Shown here piece by piece: positions 33,566 through 41,861 of a stretch of 64,000 nucleotides of DNA; within the stretch, counting starts at the first letter, position 1; every line of letters begins with the position of its first letter. This stretch comes from a virus. Location: positions 1 to 64,000 of the IMG/VR virus record IMGVR_UViG_3300033997_000077; one strand, written 5' to 3'. A model generated the notes under the pieces. That model saw nothing but the letters and a program-made list of their open reading frames with translations, had not been told where the DNA came from and did not search any database. The position numbers were made by a program, and so were the translations under genes.

Positions 33566-35875
33566 ATGCAACTGTCGATTAGCTCTATTGCCTCGACTTC
33601 TGCGCAACAAGATTTCGAGTGGTACATCTACAAGGGCAGCACCTTCACTGTCACTGGTGGTACTGCCCGAGCGCAAGTCAAAGAAGGGACGCGGGTTGGC
33701 ATCCGCCCAGTTGCGCGCTCCAAGGATTACTACATCGTAACCGAGGACGCGCCGAAGAAGCTGTTCAAGATTACCAAGCAACGCGCCACCAAGATTGCAG
33801 GCACTGGCAAACGCATCAAGCGTGTTATCCTGCAAGGTGATCAGCCCACTGCGAAAACCAAAGAGATCCTCGACGACGCTGCAACTCAGAAGTTTGACGC
33901 TGACCGCTTCAAGCCGCTGGGCACCGTTCGCAACGAAGCGTTCGGGCGTGACGGCACAGAGGCGTTCGGTGTGGACACCACCAACTACCAGTGGCGCGTT
34001 GTGCGTGACCCCGAGTACCTGATCCAAACCAACAAGCGGCCTATCAAGCTGCGCCGTGGCGACAAGATCGGTATGCGCTTTGGTCGTCCGTCACAGGGCG
34101 GTAAGATCGTTGACCTCAACGGTATGTATGAGACGGTAACCACCGCCGAGTACGACCGCATTGCATCCGACCTTCCGGTAATGCCGAAAGGGCGCTGGCC
34201 GCAGACCGTTGTTACTCCCGAGATGATCAAAGAGTACCAACTCAACAAAGAGCGTCAGCGTGTTCGCGAACGTAACGAGCGCGAGAAGGAAGAGCGTGCC
34301 CAACAGGCTGCTGTCCGCAACGCAGAGCGCGAAGCCAAGCAGCAGAAGGAAGAGGAAGAACGTCAACGTCGCGCGCTGGAAGCCAAAGAGCACGGCGAGA
34401 TCGTCAAGCAGATCGACGAAGCGGCCAAGGCCGAAACCGCTAAGGCCGAGCAGCTGAAGGAAGAGCGCCGCGCCAAAGCCGGACTGCAAGACGAAGATCT
34501 CCGCAACGCCAAAGCCAGTAAGATGCAGCCGTTGGAGCACGCACTGGAAGAGGAAGACGTCGATGACGACGAGGACTTCGGTGAAGATCTGGAAGGTGAT
34601 GTCACTCGCCAGTCCGACGACAAGAAGGCCGAGCGCGTCAAAGAGAACGACGTTGAGAAAGCCAAGCTCGACGCACGCAAGCGCGCTGAAGACATCAGCC
34701 TCCGTATGGCCGAAGCACTCAAGGCCGTGATCGAAGCTGCTGGCGATGACAAGGAAGCTGAAGCAGAAGCTCGCGCCGAGTACAAGGCAGACGCCAAGAC
34801 TCTGAAAGCCGCCGACACCACCGACGAGGACAAGGATGCCATCGTTGCTAAGTGGGAAGCAAAAGCCAACGGCGGCGAAGAGCAGGAAGAGGAAGAGCAG
34901 GAAGAAGACCCTGCCGCCGAGGAAGACCCTGCCGCCGAGGAAGACCCTGCTGCTGAGGAAGAGGAACAGGAAGAAGAGGACGCCGATCCTGCCGCCGAGG
35001 AAGAGGAACAGGAAGAAGACCCTGCTGCCACCGACGAATCTCCGGACGATGAAGAGTTCGAAGAAGAGGATGACGGATCGGAAGAAGGCGACGAAGACTT
35101 CGAAGAGGACGACGCCGACGCCGCTGCTGGTGATGAATCTCCGGACGATGAAGAGTTCGAAGAGGAAGAAGAGGATCCGGCTGCTGGTGATGAATCTCCG
35201 GACGATGAAGAGTTCGAAGAGGAAGAGCAGGACGACGAAGACTTCGAACCTACTGCTGACGACGACGCCGATCTCGATGACATGGTAGAGCCCGAGATTG
35301 ACGAAGACTCCGCAGGGATCGCCGACACATTGCGCGACAATCCAGACGCGCAAGACTTCGATGACGATGACGCGGTTTCCGATCTGGCGGACGTAGACGA
35401 GGAAGACATCGGCAAAGAGCCCGAGGAAGAGAAGACCCCTCCGAAGGACGCGCCGAAGAAACCGAAGGCTAAGGAAGAAGCGCCGCCTGAAGAGTCGGAA
35501 GATGACCCGCTCGAATTCGAAGACGAAGAGGATCCCGAAGCTGAAGCAGAAGTGCCGAAGCCTGCTGGCATCAAGGATACGCAGACCGCTGAAGAAGGCG
35601 ACCTGCTGACGTTCCATGATGACACCAAGCTCAAGCGCCGCTTCCTGTTGGTATCCGCCGAGCCTATGGAGCAGAACGACCGCATCATTGTCTACAAGCT
35701 GTGGGACTTTGATAGCAAGCCGGAAACCTACCGCACTGTGCGCGTAGCTACTGACCGTGGGCAGAGCATCCTGAAGTACGCTGACAAGGTTGGTCAGGTT
35801 ACTCCGAAGGAATTCAACGAAGCGCAGGACGCCGTTGATAACGCGGAGCATGACAAATCTGCAATCAAGAGTTGA
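33566..35875 (+). CDS. very acidic leader-motif protein, possible prohead core/internal protein
   Basis: 769 residues starting MQLSISSIASTSAQQ. Two copies of the recurrent domain follow: DFEWYIYKGSTFTV at about 16-90 and NYQWRVVRDPEYLI at about 137-205. Next is a long charged coiled coil (residues 215-330, KERQRVRERNEREKEERAQQ...), an extraordinarily Glu/Asp-rich region with DNA-level repeats (about 440-620), and a C-terminal beta segment (TEEGDLL-like, KRRFLLVSAEP). The architecture suits a scaffold/core or head-interior protein, cleaved or retained. No database support was checked. Confidence 0.6.
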   Translation: MQLSISSIASTSAQQDFEWYIYKGSTFTVTGGTARAQVKEGTRVGIRPVARSKDYYIVTEDAPKKLFKITKQRATKIAGTGKRIKRVILQGDQPTAKTKEILDDAATQKFDADRFKPLGTVRNEAFGRDGTEAFGVDTTNYQWRVVRDPEYLIQTNKRPIKLRRGDKIGMRFGRPSQGGKIVDLNGMYETVTTAEYDRIASDLPVMPKGRWPQTVVTPEMIKEYQLNKERQRVRERNEREKEERAQQAAVRNAEREAKQQKEEEERQRRALEAKEHGEIVKQIDEAAKAETAKAEQLKEERRAKAGLQDEDLRNAKASKMQPLEHALEEEDVDDDEDFGEDLEGDVTRQSDDKKAERVKENDVEKAKLDARKRAEDISLRMAEALKAVIEAAGDDKEAEAEARAEYKADAKTLKAADTTDEDKDAIVAKWEAKANGGEEQEEEEQEEDPAAEEDPAAEEDPAAEEEEQEEEDADPAAEEEEQEEDPAATDESPDDEEFEEEDDGSEEGDEDFEEDDADAAAGDESPDDEEFEEEEEDPAAGDESPDDEEFEEEEQDDEDFEPTADDDADLDDMVEPEIDEDSAGIADTLRDNPDAQDFDDDDAVSDLADVDEEDIGKEPEEEKTPPKDAPKKPKAKEEAPPEESEDDPLEFEDEEDPEAEAEVPKPAGIKDTQTAEEGDLLTFHDDTKLKRRFLLVSAEPMEQNDRIIVYKLWDFDSKPETYRTVRVATDRGQSILKYADKVGQVTPKEFNEAQDAVDNAEHDKSAIKS
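34904..34957 (+). repeat. three 18-bp tandem repeats (Glu-Asp-Pro-Ala-Ala-Glu)
   Basis: GAAGACCCTGCCGCCGAG occurs three times head to tail (the third with two silent changes), coding EDPAAE units in the acidic region. Confidence 0.85.
35033..35230 (+). repeat. acidic-region direct repeats, 57-bp period
   Basis: The 51-bp string that starts GCTGCTGGTGATGAATCTCC occurs at 35123-35173 and 35180-35230 (57-bp period), differing only near the end of the second copy. A related copy lies at about 35033-35064. It encodes DESPDDEEFEE segments. Confidence 0.8.
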
Positions 35876-35881
35876 TAACGC

Positions 35882-35904
35882 GAGGGGGTTTCGGCCCCCT
35901 CTTT
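35882..35904 (+). terminator. intrinsic terminator
   Basis: GAGGGGG pairs with CCCCCTC (7 bp, TTTCGG loop) and is followed by TTT. It separates the acidic protein from the DNA ligase. Confidence 0.82.
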
Positions 35905-35917
35905 CCGGAGTTCACCA

Positions 35918-37864
35918 ATGTCTCTTATCCAAAAGCTAATCGAAGATCCAATTGCCGTCCTCAAGTCTCTCGACCAGAAACGAATTGAGAACCTGATCAA
36001 GAAACTGGACAAGGCGTTCTTTGTTGATAACGCGCCGCTCACTCCCGACAGCGTGTACGACATCGTGCGCAAGTTCTATAAGAAGCAGTACCCGCAAGGA
36101 ACATTGGTAAACAAGATCGGTGCGAAGAACGTAGCGGATACTCCGCTGGTAGTACCAATGGCATCGCTCGACCAGCTCAACGCAGGCACTGCGAAGTTGG
36201 CGCGCGCTTTGGAGGGCAACGGGCCGTTCGTCGTTACCGACAAGCTCGACGGCCAATCCATCGAACTCGTTTATCGCGGGCCCCGCCTCACCAACATGAT
36301 GACGCGCGGAACCAGTACGCACGGCACCGACCGCAGCTATCACGTGAAGAAGCTGCCAGTGCCGCAGCAACTGAAGTACAACGACATGGTGATCCGTGTC
36401 GAAGCCATCATCCCCACCGCAACGTTCGACAGTATCCTGCACAAAGACAATGGGACGCACGAATACACCGCTGCACGTAACGCAGCTGGCGGTCTCATTA
36501 ACTCGCAGGTTACGCCGTCCGCAATGAAGCATGTGAACTTCGTGGCGTTCGAAATCCTCAAGGGTTACGGCGCGGGCATGAAGCAAAGCAAGCAGCTGGA
36601 CATCCTGAAAGACCTTGGGTTCAAAGTTCCCCACTCCAAGAAGTTCACCAAGCTCAGTGAAGCGCAGTTGATTGCGTATCTTGACGAGCGTGTGCGCAAC
36701 TCCCCGTATGAAATCGACGGGCTAGTTGTCGCGCAGGACGTGGCGTATGCACACACTGGTGCCAGCAACCCGAAGCACGCTTTCAAGTTCAAGATGAACG
36801 TGGATGCGGCAACCGCGCTGGTTCCCTGCACTGGCGTCACTTACCAGATGTCGAAGTTCGGAGTGTTCACTCCCGTTATCCATTACGAGCCGACCAAGCT
36901 GGCGGGCGGTGCCATGTGCGCGAAAGCCACCGGACACAACGGCTTCTACATCGAGCACGGTTACCTGAAGGATGACAAGAACGCCGACCGCAGCAAGAAG
37001 CGTCCAATCGGCAAAGGCGCGATCCTCAAAATCGTGCGCAGTGGATCCGTCATTCCCTACATCATGGAAGTGGTGCGCCCAGCGAAGAAAGCTGACCTGC
37101 CTGAAGTGCCGTTTGAACGGAAGGGCGTCGACTTCATTGCAGTGCACGACATTACGCAGGACATCGACGTGCAGGTGCGCCGTATCAACGACTTCTTTGT
37201 CGCAACTGGCGTGCGCAACATTGGGGCTCCCAGCATACGCAAGCTGATCGAAACCACGTCGGCTAACAACCTGCACCGCATTCTGATTTCACCGATGAAC
37301 GTGTTTGCTCCGGCCTTGGGTCTGGCAAAGGCACGTGCTCTGGAAGCTGAAATCGAGCGCGTGCTGTTCGACAAAGGCGCACGCATTGAGCAGCTGTTCA
37401 CGGGCCTCAGTCCATTCGTCGGTCTCGAAGGTATGGGCGAAACCAACTGGGCCAAAGTGCTGCCGATGTTCGGTAACGACGTCGAAGCAATCGCCAAACT
37501 CACTCCGGCCAAAATCAAACGCGAGCTGGCGGAACTGACTGAACTCAAGTCCAAGATTCCGCTGCTCTCCACCAACATGTCAGCCATTGCCAAGATGATC
37601 CGCAAGTTCGGGCTTGCCGTGCGTAAGTTCAAGGTGACTCGCAAATCTAAGCTGGCGGGCCAGACCGTTCTGTTTACTGGCTTCCGTGATGCAGTCCTCA
37701 AAGAGCGGGCGATGGAAGCAGGTGCAGCGGTTGCTGGTTCGATGACGAAGGCGGTAACGCTGTTGGTTGCCAGCGATCCGAATGGCAGCAGCTCCAAGCT
37801 GGATAAAGCCCGCGATGCAGGCGTCAAGGTCATTGGCCGACAACAATTCGAGGCTATGCTATGA
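35918..37864 (+). CDS. ligA: NAD+-dependent DNA ligase (LigA-type) lacking the zinc finger
   Basis: 648 residues. The adenylation motif is DKLDGQS (K109-L-D-G112), preceded by PMASLDQLN. Other LigA features in order are TRGTSTHGTDRSYH (motif III-like), IRVEAIIP, PYEIDGLVV and HAFKFKM (motifs IV/V), followed by an OB-fold region, a helical region and a BRCT-like C-terminus (LAGQTVLFTGFRD...AVTLLVASD). It seals nicks using NAD+. The four-cysteine zinc finger expected after the OB domain is absent; that stretch contains no Cys. The stop overlaps the next ATG (ATGA). Confidence 0.93.
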   Translation: MSLIQKLIEDPIAVLKSLDQKRIENLIKKLDKAFFVDNAPLTPDSVYDIVRKFYKKQYPQGTLVNKIGAKNVADTPLVVPMASLDQLNAGTAKLARALEGNGPFVVTDKLDGQSIELVYRGPRLTNMMTRGTSTHGTDRSYHVKKLPVPQQLKYNDMVIRVEAIIPTATFDSILHKDNGTHEYTAARNAAGGLINSQVTPSAMKHVNFVAFEILKGYGAGMKQSKQLDILKDLGFKVPHSKKFTKLSEAQLIAYLDERVRNSPYEIDGLVVAQDVAYAHTGASNPKHAFKFKMNVDAATALVPCTGVTYQMSKFGVFTPVIHYEPTKLAGGAMCAKATGHNGFYIEHGYLKDDKNADRSKKRPIGKGAILKIVRSGSVIPYIMEVVRPAKKADLPEVPFERKGVDFIAVHDITQDIDVQVRRINDFFVATGVRNIGAPSIRKLIETTSANNLHRILISPMNVFAPALGLAKARALEAEIERVLFDKGARIEQLFTGLSPFVGLEGMGETNWAKVLPMFGNDVEAIAKLTPAKIKRELAELTELKSKIPLLSTNMSAIAKMIRKFGLAVRKFKVTRKSKLAGQTVLFTGFRDAVLKERAMEAGAAVAGSMTKAVTLLVASDPNGSSSKLDKARDAGVKVIGRQQFEAML

Positions 37865-38742
37865 ACTCGACCACCGTAACTCTCGACTACTGGCGCAACT
37901 TCAAACCCGTAGTTCCCGAGGTGATAGAATTCGAAGGCAACGAGAACACGGAAATCAAGATCCCCCTGAAGTCGCTTCTGCTTCAGGGGGCACGTGATAC
38001 AGAAGGCAACTCACCGACCGAAGGCATTCTGGATAAGGTGCAGGCACAGCGTGGTTGGCGTCTCTCGCCGTTGATCATGAATCAGCCGGACTTGGGTAGC
38101 GTGCGGATGTCGGATGACAAGGAATCCATTATCTACTTGCCGAAAGCAAAATTCATTGGGGACGAGTGCTTCAACATTCGTCTCACCAATGGCACGCAGG
38201 CGAGTGACCCGATTCGCATCATAGTCAAGGTGAAGCCGAACTACCGAGCATGGTTCGACATCTACCGCGTCAGCGAAGACCGTTTCGTATTCAAGGAACG
38301 CCACGATTGGCCCAAAGAGAAGCCGAAGGTGTTCTGCTACACCGTGTTCTTTTATTGGGAGCGTCCGGTTGCCGAGTGGAATGAGCGTCGTCAGGCGTAT
38401 GAGATCTTTATGCGCACCGAAACCATTCTGTACTCGCAGATTGGTGGGATCTATCAGTCCTTCTGGCCTAACTGGATTCTGCGGAAACGCGCCGACTTTG
38501 CATTCACCACGGACTTAGCGTTGCGTGGATTTGACGGAACCAGCGAGCGTGCATACCAGCCGAAAGGCACACGCGGACGCGTTCGCATGGAAGTCCGAAT
38601 TTATAACAAGGTTACCACCTACAGCGCAGGAACGTATCCATACCAAGCAGTCGACTTGGAAAACTGGGAAACCCTCTGGGCCGAAACCGATCCTGATTGG
38701 TGGTTGTCCGGTAACATCATGCCAATTAGCTCGGAGAAGTAG
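37861..38742 (+). CDS. probable virion structural protein with Ig-like segment
   Basis: 293 residues. The first ~125 residues contain a strand-rich Ig-like part (FIGDECFNIRLTNGTQASDPIRIIVKVK). The rest is Trp/Tyr-rich (NYRAWFDIYRV, YPYQAVDLENWETLW, DPDWWLSG), suggesting a rigid beta protein. There is no signal peptide and no active-site motif. It is coupled to the ligase by ATGA and to the glycosyltransferase by 2 bp. A tail or capsid accessory role is possible but not shown. Confidence 0.6.
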   Translation: MNSTTVTLDYWRNFKPVVPEVIEFEGNENTEIKIPLKSLLLQGARDTEGNSPTEGILDKVQAQRGWRLSPLIMNQPDLGSVRMSDDKESIIYLPKAKFIGDECFNIRLTNGTQASDPIRIIVKVKPNYRAWFDIYRVSEDRFVFKERHDWPKEKPKVFCYTVFFYWERPVAEWNERRQAYEIFMRTETILYSQIGGIYQSFWPNWILRKRADFAFTTDLALRGFDGTSERAYQPKGTRGRVRMEVRIYNKVTTYSAGTYPYQAVDLENWETLWAETDPDWWLSGNIMPISSEK

Positions 38743-38744
38743 AA

Positions 38745-39866
38745 ATGAATAAGGTAATGGTCGCATCCATAATGCGCGACGAGGCGCGGAACATAGATGA
38801 CTGGTATGCGAGTGTGCAGCACGCGGACAAGATTGTTCTTGTCGACACTGGATCGTCGGACGACTCAGTGGCACTCGCTGAATACTACGTTGGTATCCAT
38901 CACGACATGACTGTGCTGCGCATGTTGCCTGCTGACTTCGATGGGCCCGTAGCTTACGATGTTGCACGATCAATGGCGTGTGCCGCCGCCGACCACGACA
39001 CCATTTGCATGTGGCTGGATCTTGACGAGCGCTTTATCTCGCGTGGCGTTAAGGACTGGACGGTCGAGATTCGTGAGTTGCCGGATCACGTTGACCTCGT
39101 TAACGTGCAGATGGATTTGCTTGGTGACCAGTCCATCGTCTACAAGCAAGCGAAGGGATTCCGTGGCGGCACCCATTACTGGAAGTACGCCGTGCACGAA
39201 GTGCTGAAGCCTGTTGGGCAACTCAGCGTTCCTCACGAAGCTACAACGTTCAACTCTCTGCACCTGCAAGAGCCGCACAAGAAGTATCGCAGCTTTCATC
39301 TGGATTTGCTGTTGCGCGACTACGCGTGCTTCCCGCACGACGAGCGTGTCCTGTTCTATCTGACCCGCCAGTACGCCTACGCACTGTCTGACATGATTGA
39401 AGATAGCGACGTTCCCGATGAAGCGATCATTGCGTACTACCAGCAGAACGTCAGCCGCTGCTTTGGTCTCCTGCGATCCATTGCACGCTACGATGATTTT
39501 ATCACGTGGGCAGCACTGGAAATCGCTCGGGCTGTGCAGTCCCACTCCATGCTGGCTTCTGAAGGTGCGTTGCATGCAATGATTGCGCATACGTATCGTC
39601 CAGACCGCATCGAAACGCTCGGCCAGCTGTGCATCTCGCACTACTATTCGGGCGAAGACCTTGCATGCGTCGCATTCGGCATACGTTGTATGGAGACAAC
39701 AATGCCCGTAGACAGTAATTTCATGTTCGACTACTCGAACTACTATCTACAGCAAGTTCCGGCGTTTGTGGTCAGATCGCTGGAATCGCTTCAAATGATT
39801 GATAAGGCCCATTTCTATGCACACAAATTCAAAAGAACCGATCTGCTTGAGCGAATCGGCGAGTAG
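38745..39866 (+). CDS. family 2-type glycosyltransferase
   Basis: 373 residues. The GT-A fold is marked by MVASIMRDEARNIDDWYASV at the N-terminus, VLVDTGSSDDSVALAEYY (about 36-53) for nucleotide-sugar binding and WLDLDERF (about 90-97) carrying the metal-binding DxD. This matches 'TPR-glycosyltransferase' family 2 enzymes, and the C-terminal half is helical, TPR-like. It would transfer a sugar from a nucleotide donor to an unknown acceptor, perhaps a virion protein or modified DNA. Its 3' end overlaps the next gene by 50 bp. Confidence 0.85.
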   Translation: MNKVMVASIMRDEARNIDDWYASVQHADKIVLVDTGSSDDSVALAEYYVGIHHDMTVLRMLPADFDGPVAYDVARSMACAAADHDTICMWLDLDERFISRGVKDWTVEIRELPDHVDLVNVQMDLLGDQSIVYKQAKGFRGGTHYWKYAVHEVLKPVGQLSVPHEATTFNSLHLQEPHKKYRSFHLDLLLRDYACFPHDERVLFYLTRQYAYALSDMIEDSDVPDEAIIAYYQQNVSRCFGLLRSIARYDDFITWAALEIARAVQSHSMLASEGALHAMIAHTYRPDRIETLGQLCISHYYSGEDLACVAFGIRCMETTMPVDSNFMFDYSNYYLQQVPAFVVRSLESLQMIDKAHFYAHKFKRTDLLERIGE

Positions 39867-41067
39867 CTGGTGGGACAGCCGTTCTCCTGAGAAGCAACGC
39901 GCCCACATCAAACGCCATCCCAACGGCAAATACGCCAAGATGGTTAAGAACCGCCAACTCGCTCTGAAGCCTCTGAACAAGAACGCGACCTCCAAGAAAG
40001 CAAAGTTCCGCACCCCAGTCGGTGGCTCCAACGTTGACAGAAACGTTGGCGGTGACGATGGTGAAGACGATGCAGGGGAAGACGAGGAAGCAGAAGACGA
40101 AGACGAAAACGAAGACGACGCTGCTCCCGACGTAGACGACTCTGAAAAAGAGCCTGCTGAAGATGAAGAGAAGAAAGACGCCGACTTCGCAGACGAGCCT
40201 GCTGGTTTGCCAGCACCTCGCGAAACTCGCCCGATCCCTCCGCGCTCCGCAATGGCTGACTCTTACCGCAGCTCGTTGCCGGATGCGCTGAAGGCGGGCC
40301 TTCGTGCTTTCTTCAGCACTCTCGACAGTGGCCGTAGTCCCGGCACGCGTGCTGATTTGCGTGACGCGCGCGAAGAGATCAACCGTGGTGACATTCCGGC
40401 AGTGGTCAAGAAGATGAAGCCGAAGTCCCGTGAGGACGAACGCACCCTGACCAGTGCGATCAAAGCAACGTTGCCGATTGCCAAGGTTGCGGCCTACGGT
40501 CTGATTGGGGTCGGTGCCGCGATGGCTGGTGCTGGTGCTATCCCTGCAATTCTGGCGTGCTTCTTTATCAACAGCACCCTGAATGCGGAGAGCATGTCAC
40601 GTTCCGCTGTGTACGCGTCACTATCTGGTGACGAGTGTGACCGACTTGTCGAAACCTTCATGGACTGGGCCGAGGGCCTGAACCTTGACGAGATCCGCAA
40701 GAGCGCTGACAGCGAATTCACCAGCACCAGCAGCACAGGCGTCGAAGTCAAGATTCGCCGTTGCCCGCTCGATTACTACCGTGGCCTTGAAGAGGCGTGT
40801 GGTCGTCGCTACCTGCTCGTAGTAGGTCGCAAGATTCGCGGCTTCCTCATGTGGGACAAGAAGTACGGCACGCCGAACAAAGAAGCAAACGGATGGTACA
40901 GCGTCCTCGTCGATGGCTTCAATGAAAACGCGTATCGCACTGACCGCGATTCCGCTACGCTCGAACCGTACACCGCGATTCACAAAAACGACATCGTGCT
41001 CGTTAATCCCGCCCGCATGCCTTACGAGTTTGCCAAGCAGTGGGCCGTTTCAGTTCTCCGGAGATAA
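39817..41067 (+). CDS. acidic virion-type protein with membrane segment
   Basis: 416 residues from ATG 39817, preceded by a TAAGG Shine-Dalgarno; an in-frame TTG at 39799 is the alternative. The N-terminus carries SSWWDSRSPEKQRAHIKRHP, a WW...S.E.Q..yi..HP motif I recall from jumbo-phage virion proteins. It then has a Glu/Asp run (about 85-130), a helical part with a hydrophobic segment (IAKVAAYGLIGVGAAMAGAG, about 215-250) and a compact C-terminal domain. It overlaps the glycosyltransferase by 50 bp. The function is unknown. Confidence 0.6.
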   Translation: MHTNSKEPICLSESASSWWDSRSPEKQRAHIKRHPNGKYAKMVKNRQLALKPLNKNATSKKAKFRTPVGGSNVDRNVGGDDGEDDAGEDEEAEDEDENEDDAAPDVDDSEKEPAEDEEKKDADFADEPAGLPAPRETRPIPPRSAMADSYRSSLPDALKAGLRAFFSTLDSGRSPGTRADLRDAREEINRGDIPAVVKKMKPKSREDERTLTSAIKATLPIAKVAAYGLIGVGAAMAGAGAIPAILACFFINSTLNAESMSRSAVYASLSGDECDRLVETFMDWAEGLNLDEIRKSADSEFTSTSSTGVEVKIRRCPLDYYRGLEEACGRRYLLVVGRKIRGFLMWDKKYGTPNKEANGWYSVLVDGFNENAYRTDRDSATLEPYTAIHKNDIVLVNPARMPYEFAKQWAVSVLRR

Positions 41068-41069
41068 CA

Positions 41070-41861
41070 ATGAGCGAATTTGATTCAGTGAAGGGGGCGT
41101 TCCGCTCCCTGTCCTTTGACGTCGGTGTCACTATCCCGCGTGGCCTTGACTTGCACAAGCTGCAAGCCTCCCGCCAGTCAAAGTCGATTTCAGTTCGCGG
41201 CGAAAGCATGGGCGTTCGCGAATCCGTTAACCTCGACGTGAACACTTGGCTGCCCGCCGCTGCCGAACACTACAACATTAGCCGCGACATTCGTGACTAC
41301 GTGTTGCATCCGACAGTCGTCAACGTGTCTGGCATTCCCAACACCAACGCCGACGGGTTCGGCCTGAAAGATTGGCTGACCTTCCGCCCCGAGTTCGGCA
41401 TGCTGTCCTACAAGACATTCAAAGGCAAGCCCACTTTCATCGAGCACAACAACCAGAACCACCGCGTCGCCCGAGGTGCAATCTTCGATGCGCAAATGTC
41501 GAAGTTGCAGGGCTTCCATAAAGCGCATGGCCGTCTGATTCTGCTGCTCGCCTACGACCGCAACCTTGAGCCCGAGCTGTGCCGCGACATCTTGTCTGGC
41601 GTGCACAACACCTACTCCAAGGGCACTTGGTACAAGGCGTACACCTGCTCGATTTGCGGCGAGACCTTCACTGGTAGCAGCAAGCGCTTGTGCGGTCACG
41701 TTGGCAATCGCGTAATCCGTATGCCGGACGGTCGCCTTGCTTATCGCCAGTGCCACATTCTCGAAGGCTTCGAAACCAGTGCGGTTCGCAATCCGGCCTT
41801 CGTGTGCGCATCCCCCGATCCCAAATCCGTAATGGATCCTCGCAATAAGGAACGTTGGTAA
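41070..41861 (+). CDS. putative prohead (head maturation) protease
   Basis: 263 residues. The segment TVVNVSGIPNTNADGFGLKD, FGMLSYKTFKGKPTFIEHNN (His126), ARGAIFDA, LILLLAYDR and ILSGVHNTYSKGTW (Ser183) reads like phage head-maturation proteases, with a His/Ser pair in H-N-N and T-Y-S-x-G contexts. This is followed by CSICGETF (C193/C196) and a Cys/His pair that may bind zinc. Its position a few genes upstream of the major capsid protein fits. In T4 and HK97 such enzymes trim capsid and core proteins during assembly. Start ATG 41070 follows CCGGAGATAAC. Confidence 0.6.
   Translation: MSEFDSVKGAFRSLSFDVGVTIPRGLDLHKLQASRQSKSISVRGESMGVRESVNLDVNTWLPAAAEHYNISRDIRDYVLHPTVVNVSGIPNTNADGFGLKDWLTFRPEFGMLSYKTFKGKPTFIEHNNQNHRVARGAIFDAQMSKLQGFHKAHGRLILLLAYDRNLEPELCRDILSGVHNTYSKGTWYKAYTCSICGETFTGSSKRLCGHVGNRVIRMPDGRLAYRQCHILEGFETSAVRNPAFVCASPDPKSVMDPRNKERW

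Noticed and set aside
34904-35230. Acidic coding repeats as a possible origin or CRISPR-like repeat
   Set aside because: Repeats are in frame, multiples of three, code Glu/Asp/Pro/Ala and have no spacer organisation or AT-rich unwinding element.
34091-35851. Minus-strand frames (586 and 441 codons) opposite the acidic protein
   Set aside because: They result from GAG/GAA/GAC repeats read backwards as Leu/Phe/Val or Ser runs; low complexity and no Shine-Dalgarno.
39799-39816. TTG start for the acidic membrane protein
   Set aside because: ATG 39817 is closer to a Shine-Dalgarno-like TAAGG; the TTG would only add six residues. It stays possible.
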